DNA from: JAFGHJ01 sp964534175 | GTDB taxonomy: Bacteria > Hydrothermota > UBA3072 | Assembly: GCA_964534175.1 (NCBI GenBank) | Contig: CAZHNS010000005.1 | Location: 1 to 64,000, forward strand | DNA: 64,000 bases | Direction: 5' to 3' | Part shown: positions 40,001 to 46,641 of the stretch, in pieces | Layout of the letters: each line of letters starts with the position of its first letter | Position numbering within the stretch: the stretch's first letter is position 1 | Program-made: the position numbers and the translations under genes | Notes under the pieces: generated by a model | Database searches by the model: none | What the model was told of the DNA's origin: nothing | The model's input: only the letters and a program-made list of their open reading frames with translations

Positions 40001-40511
40001 TTTTCGAGTAAAAAACCAACTTCTTTTCGGCTGGTATATACTGCAGAGGATAAACAAGTAAACTGGCGAGTTTATAACCTCCCATCGAACCTGTCTTTGG
40101 ATTTTCGGCAATTTTTTCAGGGTAAGGTAAATTTGATGCATAAATATCCTTATCCGGTTCTACAGAAGGGAAGACCTTATCTTTTAAAAATGGTTGTGGA
40201 TGTTGAGTAGGATATATATTGTATTCTCCGGTAATTTCCTCTTTGGCGAACGAAACGACCTCAATATCAACTACTTCAGCACCCTGAGGAATAAGAATAG
40301 AAAAAGAAGCTCTCGGAAGTAGTGGTGCCCCGATTTCTACAGTCGACTTGCACCCTTTTAGTTTAACTAAATCGTATCCTTCGAGCGAGGAGAATGTAAG
40401 ATCATCTATATTAAAGGTTACTTCTTTTTCTACGATACCTGCAGTTAGAACCAATGCGAAAAAAAAGAAAAAGAGACAAAAAGAATTATAAAGTCTTTTG
40501 CTGAATTTCAT
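31098..40511 (-). CDS. Giant gingipain-like (C25) surface protein with five cargo-bearing scaffold repeats and FlgD-like sorting tail
   Basis: A 3137-residue secreted protein. In order: signal peptide (1-26); C25 propeptide; C25 cysteine-peptidase domain (about 225-640), with His460 in LVGHGN and Cys497 in SIGCMCG as the likely catalytic pair; Ig-like domains; then five scaffold units. Each unit has a HYDIN/ASPM-type beta-sandwich (DTLDYGIVFTGYSS) and a second sandwich (PPDISVSPDSLSD) interrupted before a W(L/I) strand by an inserted domain, then closed by SGTVPADDSMIVEVTFDATG. The five inserts differ: unknown; unknown with a GATase-like look; nidogen-like; LamG; nidogen-like again. The C-terminus has QNYPNPFSSTTAIQF and a FlgD-like sandwich, as in type IX sorting tails. 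It probably acts as a surface protease or adhesin. Two promoters lie upstream. Confidence 0.88.
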   Translation of the reverse strand: MKFSKRLYNSFCLFFFFFALVLTAGIVEKEVTFNIDDLTFSSLEGYDLVKLKGCKSTVEIGAPLLPRASFSILIPQGAEVVDIEVVSFAKEEITGEYNIYPTQHPQPFLKDKVFPSVEPDKDIYASNLPYPEKIAENPKTGSMGGYKLASLLVYPLQYIPAEKKLVFYSKIKLKITYEEKTRSLNIKTKTEKQNRIFKERVRNLILNPEDIGMFEPTLRLQGSLDLPADNIEYVIITVDSFQTAFQELADWKTKKGIPAKVVTLDSIYANYTGADNAEMVRNFIIDANSTWGTIWVLLGGQCDYEWGQEIVPRRNVWYRTVDGDETDTIPSDLYFSDLDGDWNADGDGVYGESTDDVDLYSDVFVGRAPVRTVAQAETFVNKVLTYEKSPPYGYQKKIILPAAYLWPGSYDERTSQEAIADMIPGDWQVSKLYERDGALTHEAFVDSVRSGFGFAHLVGHGNQYGIYTYYADAYLNSDDLDALNNDSLFGIHNSIGCMCGALDFVPYGDCFAEHYLTPSTGGSYSIMNSRYGWGHPPSMGPSEHIDTCFYHEIFRENYTYHDHVGVAHALSKDGYVSEVTWGGVWAWCIYELNLFGDPEMPLWTDIPGELTVTHDAVIPIGGSSFTVNVTDAGFGVEGALVCLYKEGEVYQKEYTDASGNITLILSPPPNSLGVMYCTVTKNNYIPYEGTVDVISPSGPWVIFEEYTVIDASGNSDNNVDPGESIELPLTVHNVGLGDASGVTGTIRTEDSYVTLIDSIEDFGDILSDSLSISLEDFDFDVPPGCPANHVINFQLIASDINDSTWNSYFSVPISTPDIALPVDTLDFDTTYIGYPDTLDLLVNNVGTDTLRVSNITSDNIEYSIDISNFNVPPGESQTVGVIFSPASEVVSTGNLTLESNDLDEPSLTVFLQGEGLLPPDISVSPDSLSDSLFTGETSTHTLVIRNNGASDLNFNILIEELDTTTTFVDFFADKSLKTHKVVAFGKPVPLEELKSEAFPFLPQSTEVTDDLIDKDKPFESNNLDLTARSLAIGEEVFGNDDNEFFSGPRTRGNLFTCNTSTTLIEHRLYLNPSSSTQLWFLVYEGESQVGTYNLISASDVTPAGPGLGWYSSGEVDVPLEEGKYYLIVASFEELSNYYNQQGISPYPIPASFGELTAGAGWSWAPSTVFPPASAISVPSDAFGDPVAYYQTLVTGRWIYSDSSSGIISAEDSMLIDVTFDATGLNGGDYFADIMISSNDPDESEINVPAYLHVTGVPDISISEDTLDYGIVFTGYSSTDTLIVSNDGTDILTVSDISSDNSDFNVDISNFTVNPGETQAVAVICTPSTVGTITGNLTITSDDPDEPSLNVFLQGEGLEPPDISVSPDSLSDSLFTGDTSIDTLTIYNTGNSDLNFNISVEALAAATNISFRVTDFENDKSPTSAENSATGNESRAEFSKRIYESDAAALSFENILVMEEGPGLYHYDTALDNLGLSRTLVTSWSALLTELNSGVPWELVIVNSYSNGPPNEVLNSLNAYQENGGFLIYSDWALFAYTSHSLLTSLGIDFVTDFTTPLNFYAVDQGHMIFNNPNDIDSLYWTDNQYVIDCEIVDVLAGATQLAYFEGYPDNGAIVLNAEENCLFNAFQSMNFNADDDSDGKLDIVELIENEIVFLSFSWLSPEPTSGTVPADDSMIVEVTFDATGLNGGDYFADIIINSNDPDEPELVVPSHLHVTGAPDIAVSEDTLDYGIVFNGYSATDTLIVSNEGTDLLTVSDIVSDNPDYTVDITNFTLNPEENRQVAVNFEPTSLGIITGNLTITSDDPSDPIVTVFLQGECLEPPDISVSPESLSDSLFTGETSTDTLTVYNTGGSDLFFDISIDEIVLEVLSKTSPDMTPLQSRQFEYLEVGKGEEDTRKGDPVVLGAGGPDTFGYTWMDSDEGGSCQFYWVDISSTGTQVTGLSDDSYVGPYPISFEFTFYDSVYTEFYISSNGFIGFGPTSGYSNLSNQPIPTSNSPNNIIAWCWDDLYPRGSVYYEDFGDRLIVQFVDYGEYGGSGRINAEVILHRSGQITIQYLNSYDGFDLLGNTVGIENMPGDDGLQVAFNTGYIHDSLAVEFSIGPSWLSVEPVSDTIPSDDSVKVEVTFDATGLYGGDYFANILINSNDPDEPELVVPSHLNVTGAPDIVVSTDSLDYGIVFTGYSSTDTLIVSNEGTDLLTVSDIVSDNSDFTVDITNFTLDPGEEQEVVVTFTPGSLGTITGNLTITSDDPDVPSLTIFLQGECLEPPDISVSPESLSDTLLTGDTSIDTLTIYNTGESDLDFVITIEGGGSSYALEFDGVDDYVEVPDHPSLSAIGGAFTLEFWMNVGEDPIQSRKILGKWGTGGSSDDEYAIDIPTSSLLELSISGASGGMTEIRSKPILPYTWTHVAGVFDSASASLKIFINGTLDSNRTTNTLTMNRDTDQPLRMGTDDFGALPNFRGQLDEVRIWNIARTEGEIQANMNQELSGTETGLVGYWKFNEGSGNTVYDSSPNNNDGTLYGGTSWILSSSPVVNWIYVDTTSGTVPAGDSMIVEVTFDATDLSRGDYYANIIITSNDPDEPEVVVPSHLHVAGAPDIAVSADTLDYGTVFPGYSSSDTLIVSNEGTDPLTVNDISSDNSDYTIDTTNFILNPGENKEVTITFTPSSSGIIMGNLSIISDDPVEPTLAICLMGECIEPPVISVSYDSLSDTLNQEETATHTLTIYNTGVMDLIFDISIGGIPLPLLSTSKTPDGKISLSSQFDYLEVKKGEEDTRKGDPVILSVGGPDSFGYTWMDSDEGGSCQFEWVDISSTGTEVTGLSDDNFTGPYPISFEFPFYDSVYTEFYISSNGFIGFGPISGYSNYSNQPIPTNNAPNNIIAWCWDDLYPNGSVYYEDSGDKLIIQFMDYGEYGGSGRINAEVILYRSGQITIQYLDAYNDFDLLGNTVGIENIPGSDGLQVAFNTGYIHDSLAVKFTIGPKWLSATPVSDTISSGDSVFVEITFDATDMAAGDHYTDIVIASNDPENPEISVLAHLHVRAAGIEEEIPKVFFVKQNYPNPFSSTTAIQFGCPEPTNVCILIYDVMGRVVRELIDEKVEAGYHCIIWDGTTKSGRKVSNAVYFYRMVTDKGFNDTKKMIHLQ
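31590..32270. repeat. Nidogen-like insert, copy A (scaffold unit 5)
   Basis: This stretch within the giant gene is highly similar at DNA level to 34215-34880, including long shared runs around the segment coding ISSNGFIGFGP and EYGGSGRINAEV. It encodes a cargo domain of about 225 residues inserted in scaffold unit 5. Confidence 0.85.
34215..34880. repeat. Nidogen-like insert, copy B (scaffold unit 3)
   Basis: Close copy of 31590-32270 in the same orientation about 2.6 kb away, with the LamG-bearing unit 4 between. Similarity is visibly stronger than between the surrounding scaffold segments, suggesting recent duplication or gene conversion. Confidence 0.85.
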
Positions 40512-40565
40512 AAAACCTCCTACTTAAACTAATTTACAATTGTTTTTTGTAAAAATATGACTATT

Positions 40566-40594
40566 ATTATACAGATAACACCTCCGAAAGTCAA
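40566..40594 (-). promoter_or_regulatory. Proximal promoter of the giant surface-protein gene
   Basis: On the minus strand, TTGACT (40589-40594), a 17-base spacer and a consensus TATAAT (40566-40571). A TAGGAGG site precedes the ATG at 40511. Confidence 0.75.
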
Positions 40595-40725
40595 TACGTT
40601 CAATTCCTTATATACCAGTAAGAAAAAAGCCAATTTCCAAAACGCTTTTTTATGTGCCTGCCGCTAAAATTATCATATTTTCTCACCTGAATACGCGATT
40701 ATGTTCCTGATCTCTGTTTAATAAA

Positions 40726-40776
40726 CAAAGTACTTTGTTTTGAAAAGTATTATAATGATTTTTCGAGATTTGTCAA
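40726..40776 (-). promoter_or_regulatory. Distal promoter with CAAAGTACTTTG palindrome, copy 2
   Basis: TTGACA (40771-40776), a 16-base spacer, TATAAT (40749-40754), then 11 bases and the palindrome CAAAGTACTTTG (40726-40737). Layout and most bases match 2421-2471. It points at the giant gene 215 bases away or at a short transcript; no ORF longer than 8 codons was noticed between the two promoters. The rest of the 391-base gap to 40902 holds a CTGTGTTAG-type string near 40831 and nothing else evident. Confidence 0.6.
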
Positions 40777-40902
40777 GGGGGTTTTATTAATAAGGAATAG
40801 AGAGTAGTTATCAGTCAAAAAAAGAAAAATCTGTGTTAGTCTGTAGTTCGTATTAGCCTTGCGGTAAAGAAAATAATCAGTATTTTAGAGAGGGGATTAG
40901 TA

Positions 40903-41409
40903 ATGAAAAGAAAGGTAATGAGGAAACAGCCGAATTCGAAAATGTGTCTTGTTTGCGGATTGAAAAACAATCTTGGGTTAAAAGCGCACTTTTACGAATT
41001 GGAAAACAAAGAATTGGTTGGTATTTTTAAACCGATAGAAGAACATCAGGGTTATCCGAAACGTCTTCACGGAGGAATAATTTCGGCTGTTCTGGATGAA
41101 ACAATAGGGCGCGCAGTTCTTATAAATTATGAAGAGGATGTTTGGTTCGTGACGGTGGAGTTCCACGTGCGTTTTAAAAAACCGGTGTCGCTTGATGAGG
41201 AGATAAAAGTCAGAGCGCGTATTACCAGAGAAACAAACCGAATATATGAAGGTAGTGGGGAGATAGTTCTAAAGAATGGAGAAATTGCGGCAGAAGGATA
41301 CGGCAAGTACATGAAACTGCCTATTGAAAAAATCGCAGATTTTGATTATGAGGATCAGGAGTGGGGAGTTGTTCCGGTAGAAGGTGACCCCGAAGAAATA
41401 GATATTTGA
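40903..41409 (+). CDS. Hotdog-fold thioesterase (PaaI-like)
   Basis: A 168-residue single hotdog domain. The helix motif RLHGGIISAVLDETIGRA carries the HGG and Asp/Glu pattern typical of PaaI-type acyl-CoA thioesterases, followed by the strands VTVEFHVRFKKPV and IKVRARITRE. A short N-terminal CLVCG with Cys-x2-Cys precedes the fold. It presumably hydrolyses an acyl- or aryl-CoA; the substrate is not evident. A GAGGGGATT ribosome site precedes the ATG. It lies 54 bases before thrC, which has its own promoter. Confidence 0.85.
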   Translation: MKRKVMRKQPNSKMCLVCGLKNNLGLKAHFYELENKELVGIFKPIEEHQGYPKRLHGGIISAVLDETIGRAVLINYEEDVWFVTVEFHVRFKKPVSLDEEIKVRARITRETNRIYEGSGEIVLKNGEIAAEGYGKYMKLPIEKIADFDYEDQEWGVVPVEGDPEEIDI

Positions 41410-41412
41410 CAG

Positions 41413-41441
41413 TTGACTTTTATTTTCGATTTTCATAAAAT
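41413..41441 (+). promoter_or_regulatory. Promoter of threonine synthase
   Basis: TTGACT (41413-41418), a 17-base spacer and TAAAAT (41436-41441); an AGGAAGG site lies before the ATG at 41464. Confidence 0.7.
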
Positions 41442-41463
41442 ACAGATGAGGAAGGATATATAG

Positions 41464-42828
41464 ATGAGTGATAGGATTTTATATTACAGCACAAATAGAG
41501 AATTAAAGACGGAAGAGATAGAGGGTTTTAAAGGAGAGGTAAACTTTAAAGAGGCTCTTTTTATGGGGCAGGCTCCGGATAACGGACTCTTTATGCCCAA
41601 TCGTATGCCTTTAATGTATCAGGAAGAAATTTTGTCGCTTAAAAATAGACATTATTTCGAAGTTGCTTTCGCAATACTCCGGAAATATTTAAAAGAAGAT
41701 ATAGGTGATAAAAAACTAAAGGAGATTTGCAGAGATGCTTACTCTTTTAGTATTCCGATTGAGAAAATCCTCGGAAATATTTATCTAGCCAGAATGGACC
41801 AGGGTCCCACTGCTTCGTTTAAAGATTTCGCTGCTCAGATTATGTCAAGGTTGATGGAAGAATTAAAGGAAGAGGATCAGGAAATAACAGTTCTGGTGGC
41901 AACTTCCGGAGATACCGGAAGCGCAATAGGGAGTGCCTATAAGGATTTGCCGGGTATTAATGTGTTTATTCTCTATCCCGAATTAGAAGTTAGCGAAAGA
42001 CAGAGAAAACAATTAAATGCAATAGGAGATAATATTACAACAATAGCTATCGACGGTAAATTCGATGACTGTCAGCGTCTGGTGAAGGAGGCATTCGGTG
42101 ACCCAGAACTTAAGAGTTCAAATTTGACCTCCGCGAATTCAATTAACATAGGAAGAATTCTGCCTCAGATAGTTTATTACTTCTATGCTTATGTAAACGT
42201 GGTCGATGAATTTCGCCCGATTGTTTTTTCAGTCCCCTCAGGCAATTTCGGAAATTCTTTAGGTTGCGAAATCGCACGTAGAATGGGTTTGCCTGTGGAG
42301 TTACTTATAATTGCTACAAATGAAAATGATGAGTTTCCGAATTTTCTCGAAGCTGGAGTTTACTCTAAGGTAGATCCTTCACGTAAATGTCTATCCAACG
42401 CGATGAATGTGGGAAATCCAAGTAATCTCGCTAGGTATTTTGATCTCTACGGAGGCACCGTGGATAAAGAGGGAATTGTTCATAAGAATCCGGATATCGA
42501 TGAAATGAGAAAGAATTTGTATTCGGTATCTATTAGCGATGAAGAAACTGTAAAAACTATAAAGGATATTTACGAAAATTATAATGTATTACTCGAACCG
42601 CATGGTGCAGTAGGTGTTGCTGCTTTGGTGAATCACTATAAAAATATAGAAAAGACCGCAGTATGTTTTGAGACTGCACATCCTTCTAAGTTTCCGGAAA
42701 TTATAGAAGAGGCTCTTAGAATAACTCCTAAAGCGCATCCTTCCTTGGTAGATATAGACAAAAGAGTTAAAGAACCGGAGCATCTTCCAAATGATTATAA
42801 AGCTTTTAAAGAGTATTTATTGTCTTAA
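41464..42828 (+). CDS. thrC: Threonine synthase
   Basis: A 454-residue PLP enzyme of the long (E. coli/yeast) class, converting O-phosphohomoserine to threonine. The N-terminal YYSTNRE and FKEALFMGQAPDNGLFMP are class-specific. Lys120 in GPTASFKDFAAQ binds PLP. VATSGDTGSAIGSAY binds the cofactor phosphate, followed by NSINIGRILPQIVYYFYAY and FSVPSGNFGN. No other threonine-pathway gene lies nearby. A strong terminator follows. Confidence 0.96.
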   Translation: MSDRILYYSTNRELKTEEIEGFKGEVNFKEALFMGQAPDNGLFMPNRMPLMYQEEILSLKNRHYFEVAFAILRKYLKEDIGDKKLKEICRDAYSFSIPIEKILGNIYLARMDQGPTASFKDFAAQIMSRLMEELKEEDQEITVLVATSGDTGSAIGSAYKDLPGINVFILYPELEVSERQRKQLNAIGDNITTIAIDGKFDDCQRLVKEAFGDPELKSSNLTSANSINIGRILPQIVYYFYAYVNVVDEFRPIVFSVPSGNFGNSLGCEIARRMGLPVELLIIATNENDEFPNFLEAGVYSKVDPSRKCLSNAMNVGNPSNLARYFDLYGGTVDKEGIVHKNPDIDEMRKNLYSVSISDEETVKTIKDIYENYNVLLEPHGAVGVAALVNHYKNIEKTAVCFETAHPSKFPEIIEEALRITPKAHPSLVDIDKRVKEPEHLPNDYKAFKEYLLS

Positions 42829-42840
42829 TTAAGTAAAATT

Positions 42841-42876
42841 AAAGGCTGCCCATAATGATTTGGGCAGCCTTTTTCT
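42841..42876 (+). terminator. Rho-independent terminator of thrC
   Basis: A 12-bp perfect stem AAAGGCTGCCCA / TGGGCAGCCTTT with an 8-base loop, followed by TTTTC. It could serve both directions, as the next gene converges. Confidence 0.88.
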
Positions 42877-42925
42877 TTCGACTCTTGGTTGAAAAATTTA
42901 TCAGAATTATTTTAATCTGGCATAT

Positions 42926-43918
42926 TTAGTTGCCATTTGTAGAGGTTGTATCATACGTTCCTAATTTATTGTATATTGTGTCGAAGTAAGCGCTTTCTGT
43001 GTATGATGTGGCCGAACAATCATTACCCCAGTAAGGACTTATCATATTCATACCTCCTCCGTCACCATTCCAGCACCAGCCGATTACCGACCAGCCTTTA
43101 CCTCTGGCATGATCAACCAACGCGGACCAATCTGCGTTTGCATTGGGGTCGTCAGATTTACTTCCAAATTCGCCCACCATACATGGTCTACCGGAATTTC
43201 CCAGGTAGTCTAGATCTGAGTTTACCATATAAGTTCCTGTTCTTGAATTCCAGCCTCCTGGATAAATATGAACTGAAAAGATGATGTCGTTATCAACAAT
43301 ACTTGGAGACGCGTCTGCAGCTGTGTGTGTCTCCTGTCCCCATCCTGGAATATCGCAGATAATCGGACCGTCGTATACCTGTCGCACGGTATCGATAGCT
43401 GCGTTATATGCATCTGCGTATTGCTCTGAAGTCAGGCTATGATTACCCCATTCATTCATTAGATTCACGGTAAATGAACCGGCCGAAGAAAGAGTGTCCC
43501 AATTATCTACCCACCAGTTAGCGGCAGCAAGCAGTAAGTTCGGGTTATTGGAACCAAGCGAATCCGCATAGTGGTAAGTTGCTATAACATCATATCCATT
43601 GTTGTTAGCTTCACTTATCCATCTTACGAAATCGTCCATTGTGGAATTCCTACTTGGATCTAATTCTATTCTTAAAGTTTTGATATCGGAATAGTCATCC
43701 ATTAAGTCCCAACCTAAATCCATGTCTCCGCTGCAGAAGTAAGAGGGTTGAAGATTGACTCCGCATCCTTCAAGTCCCGGTGTCGCCGGGTTTATTGTGC
43801 CTCCGCTGGTTGTTGTGGTTGTGCTGGTAGTTGGCCCGGTAGTCTCTGTTCCCCCACATCCACAGGAAAAGGCTGTTATCGCAACTAAAACAATAAATAT
43901 AGTTCGTTTAAGATTCAT
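42926..43918 (-). CDS. GH5 endo-beta-mannanase-like lipoprotein
   Basis: A 330-residue secreted glycosidase. A lipobox AFSCG (Cys19) is followed by a Thr/Gly-rich linker (about 22-46), then a GH5 catalytic domain. Glu156 in VNLMNEWGN is the expected acid/base and Glu250 in CMVGEFGSK the nucleophile. GWGQ, IIFSVHIYP and VIGWCWNGDGGGMNMI align by eye with bacterial GH5 subfamily 8 beta-mannanases. It therefore probably cuts beta-1,4-mannan, though a cellulase role cannot be ruled out. Together with GH97 and GH115 it extends the plant-polymer set of the window. Strong SD (AAGGAGG). Confidence 0.85.
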   Translation of the reverse strand: MNLKRTIFIVLVAITAFSCGCGGTETTGPTTSTTTTTSGGTINPATPGLEGCGVNLQPSYFCSGDMDLGWDLMDDYSDIKTLRIELDPSRNSTMDDFVRWISEANNNGYDVIATYHYADSLGSNNPNLLLAAANWWVDNWDTLSSAGSFTVNLMNEWGNHSLTSEQYADAYNAAIDTVRQVYDGPIICDIPGWGQETHTAADASPSIVDNDIIFSVHIYPGGWNSRTGTYMVNSDLDYLGNSGRPCMVGEFGSKSDDPNANADWSALVDHARGKGWSVIGWCWNGDGGGMNMISPYWGNDCSATSYTESAYFDTIYNKLGTYDTTSTNGN

Positions 43919-43944
43919 TTAATCCTCCTTGAAGTACTTAAGAG

Positions 43945-43973
43945 ACAATAAACCTCTTATTAATTTTTGTCAA
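43945..43973 (-). promoter_or_regulatory. Promoter of the GH5 gene
   Basis: On the minus strand, TTGACA (43968-43973), a 17-base spacer and TATTGT (43945-43950). A weaker AAGTACTT core (43932-43939) follows, but 3 bases from the -10 box rather than 11. Confidence 0.6.
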
Positions 43974-43991
43974 GGCATAATAAAGATTAAA

Positions 43992-44019
43992 CCACGAAAC
44001 ACACTAGACACACGAAAAA
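43992..44019. repeat. Nonamer-like array CCACGAAA/CACACNNNA
   Basis: CCACGAAA CACACTAGA CACACGAAA between divergent promoters of the GH5 and beta-barrel genes. Confidence 0.5.
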
Positions 44020-44044
44020 ACCATTTAACTATGTGAATTCAGTC

Positions 44045-44072
44045 TTGACATAATCAATACAAGCTTTATTAT
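44045..44072 (+). promoter_or_regulatory. Promoter of the beta-barrel gene
   Basis: TTGACA (44045-44050), a 16-base spacer and TATTAT (44067-44072); AAAGGAG precedes the ATG at 44095. Confidence 0.7.
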
Positions 44073-44094
44073 TAAAAAAAATATTAAAGGAGTT

Positions 44095-44634
44095 TTGATG
44101 AAAAAATATATTATAATCTTGTTATCGTTAGTTCTTTATTTTACATCGACTATTGGTTATGCCGATCAGACAAAAAAGGGAATAAATATAGGATTTAAAG
44201 GTGGAGCGTTTACTTTAGATAAGGAGAATTCCTTAAACATCTTTTCTTTAGGAGGAACTGTTGGTTATACTTTACCCTTTACAATCAGGAATTTCGAATT
44301 AACACTTGAAGGAGATTTTAATCTGGGATACTTTGGCGGGGATTATGTAAGCGGCTATCCCGGAAATAAATCGCACATGAGGACTCTTGGCGCGTATAGT
44401 GTAATAAGTAGCATACCGAGGAACGAAATATATTTTAAGGGTAAGATAGGTGTTACGCATGAGACTGTGCTTGAGACAATTGAGGACGTGGAGACGCCAT
44501 ATAAAGAGATAGGCCCATCTTTTGGAATTGGTGCTGGCTATAGAGCTTCTGACAACCTTAATATGGAAATTGAATTTACAACTACACATAGCGACATGAA
44601 GTTTTATAGTATTGGTATGAGATTTATTTTTTAA
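44095..44634 (+). CDS. Small outer-membrane beta-barrel protein
   Basis: A 179-residue protein with a signal peptide cleaved near residue 24 (STIGYADQ). The mature part consists of alternating strands (GINIGFKGGAF, LTLEGDFNLGYFGG, EIYFKGKIGVTH, GIGAGYRASDNLNMEIEFT) and ends in YSIGMRFIF, a C-terminal aromatic residue of the kind recognised by the barrel-assembly machinery. It resembles OmpW/OmpA-barrel-like porin-family proteins of about eight strands. The specific function is unknown. Confidence 0.78.
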   Translation: MMKKYIIILLSLVLYFTSTIGYADQTKKGINIGFKGGAFTLDKENSLNIFSLGGTVGYTLPFTIRNFELTLEGDFNLGYFGGDYVSGYPGNKSHMRTLGAYSVISSIPRNEIYFKGKIGVTHETVLETIEDVETPYKEIGPSFGIGAGYRASDNLNMEIEFTTTHSDMKFYSIGMRFIF

Positions 44635-44698
44635 CTCGTATCCCAAAACTAATTGATTTTTGTTTTTTTACTCGAAACCTGGAATCCTTGAATCCTAC

Positions 44699-44726
44699 TT
44701 GACATTATCTATTCAAATTCTAGAAT
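44699..44726 (+). promoter_or_regulatory. Promoter of the APC-EIIA fusion gene
   Basis: TTGACA (44699-44704), a 16-base spacer and TAGAAT (44721-44726), 29 bases before the TTG start. Confidence 0.7.
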
Positions 44727-44755
44727 ATCTTTAGTCAATTTTATGGAGATGTATC

Positions 44756-46618
44756 TTGAATAAAGAGAAAGCTGAACTTAAAAAAACATTAGGTTTGATC
44801 CACATTTTCTGTATTACCTCGGGTGCTATGATTAGCTCCGGTCTTTTTGTCCTACCCGGTATTGCATACGCGAAAGCAGGGCCGGCTATTATTATAAGTT
44901 ATCTCCTTGCCGGACTGTTGTCACTTCCCGGAATGATGAGTCTCGTAGAAATGACCACTGCGATGCCCAAGGCAGGTGCGGATTGCTATGGCGTTATCCG
45001 TAGTATGGGTCCGGGGATCGGTACGGTTTCCGGACTCTTGAGCTGGTTCTCGCTTGCGATGAAAAGCGCTTTTGCTCTCATAGGTCTTTCTCTGTTAGCA
45101 GTAACTTTCGTGAATATAAATATATACGTAATTGCAATAGCTGGTTGTTTAATATTTCTAATAATTAACCTGGTAGGGGTAAAAGAAGCAGGGGTGTTAC
45201 AGCTAATTCTTGCTGGAATTTTATTTTTTATAATGGCGTTTTATATAATAAGGGGAGTGCCATATGTAGAAATACAGCGTTTTGAACCTTTTGCCGCGAA
45301 GGGCCTAGTACCCGTATTCTCTGTTGCCGGTTATGTCTTCATTTCTTACGCGGGTCTGTTAAAGCTGGCAAGCATGGCTGAAGAAGTAAGGAATCCTTCT
45401 AAAAATATCCCGCTCGGAATGCTTATTACCCTTTCGGTTGTAACAATTTTTTACTTCATGGTGATATTCGTCACGGTGGGAGTTCTCGACGGAAAGGCTT
45501 TAGCCGGTTCGCTCACGCCCATATCGGATGGAGCTAACGCGTTTCTGAAACTACCCGGGAAGATACTTGTCACGGTTGCCGCCCTTATGGCGTTTCTCAC
45601 CACGGCAAATGCGGGAATTATGACATCGGCGCGTTCGATTATACCTTTAAGCAGGGATAAATTATTCCCCGAAATTTTTTCCAAAATACACTCTCGTTTC
45701 GGTACTCCGCACTATGCTTTATTCTTAACGGGAGCTTTCATTATAATATCATTTTTTCTACGTTTGGAAGTTCTCGTTGAGGCTGCTTCCATCGTTCTTA
45801 TACTTACAAACGTTCTCTCCTGTTTGGCTGTAATTATTCTCCGTGAGAGCGGTGTACAAAATTACCGTCCCACCTTCCGTACACCTTTGTATCCATGGCT
45901 CCAGATTGCCGGTATTGTCGCTTTCGGGTTTATTTTACTGGAAATGGGCGGAGAAGCCTACATTATTACCATAATATTATCTTTGGCCGGATTCTGCGCA
46001 TATTGGTTTTACGGCAGAAAAAGAGTGCAGAGCGAATCTGCGATGCTTCATTTGATACAGCGTATTACTGCCCGAGAACTGGTTACGGGAACCCTGGAGC
46101 ATGAACTGCGGGAACTCTCTCTGGAGCGCGATGAGGTTACTCTTGACCGTTTTGATAAAATTGTGGAAAAATGTCCGGTCCTTGATGTAAAAGGAAAGAT
46201 GGAACTGGGTGAGTTCTTTAGAAAGGCAGGGGATGAACTTTCGGAATCGGTTAGGGCTGATTCGGAAAGTATATATAGAGCTCTTATAGAAAAGGAAAAA
46301 GAAAGTAGTACGGCAATAACTCCCGACCTTGCGATTCCGCATATCATTATTGAAGGCGAACATGAATTCGAGATATTACTTGCAAGGTCGAAGGAAGGTA
46401 TAGAGTTCTCCGAATCCGCACCGAAGGTACATGCCATATTCGTTCTTCTGGGGACCCGGGACGAACGTAATTTTCACCTTTATGCTCTTTCAGCCATAGC
46501 TCAAGTGGCGGGGGACCCTGAATTTATACAGCGCTGGATAAAAGCCCGTAATGAACAGAGACTTCGTGATGTCGTTATACTAGGAAAGAGACTTCGCCCT
46601 TGGGGAAGCAAGAAATGA
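44756..46618 (+). CDS. APC permease fused to a PTS EIIA type-2 domain
   Basis: A 620-residue protein starting with TTG at 44756; the nearby ATG codons run into stops, and a GGAGA site precedes the TTG. Residues 1-420 form an APC amino-acid permease (ITSGAMISSGLFVLPG, AEEVRNPSKNIPLGM, about twelve helices). After a linker with a heptad-like charged stretch (about 430-500), residues 510-610 match the PTS EIIA fructose/mannitol fold. His529 in DLAIPHIIIEG sits where the phosphorylated His is found in that family. The design suggests that transport is tuned by phosphorylation, but no HPr, EI or other PTS gene is in the window. Confidence 0.88.
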   Translation: MNKEKAELKKTLGLIHIFCITSGAMISSGLFVLPGIAYAKAGPAIIISYLLAGLLSLPGMMSLVEMTTAMPKAGADCYGVIRSMGPGIGTVSGLLSWFSLAMKSAFALIGLSLLAVTFVNINIYVIAIAGCLIFLIINLVGVKEAGVLQLILAGILFFIMAFYIIRGVPYVEIQRFEPFAAKGLVPVFSVAGYVFISYAGLLKLASMAEEVRNPSKNIPLGMLITLSVVTIFYFMVIFVTVGVLDGKALAGSLTPISDGANAFLKLPGKILVTVAALMAFLTTANAGIMTSARSIIPLSRDKLFPEIFSKIHSRFGTPHYALFLTGAFIIISFFLRLEVLVEAASIVLILTNVLSCLAVIILRESGVQNYRPTFRTPLYPWLQIAGIVAFGFILLEMGGEAYIITIILSLAGFCAYWFYGRKRVQSESAMLHLIQRITARELVTGTLEHELRELSLERDEVTLDRFDKIVEKCPVLDVKGKMELGEFFRKAGDELSESVRADSESIYRALIEKEKESSTAITPDLAIPHIIIEGEHEFEILLARSKEGIEFSESAPKVHAIFVLLGTRDERNFHLYALSAIAQVAGDPEFIQRWIKARNEQRLRDVVILGKRLRPWGSKK

Positions 46619-46641
46619 GTTAAAAAGCAGAAATTTTTATT

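Noticed and set aside
45977..46437. Overlapping antisense frames opposite the EIIA part of the fusion
   Set aside because: Antisense shadows of a coding region; serine-rich composition only.
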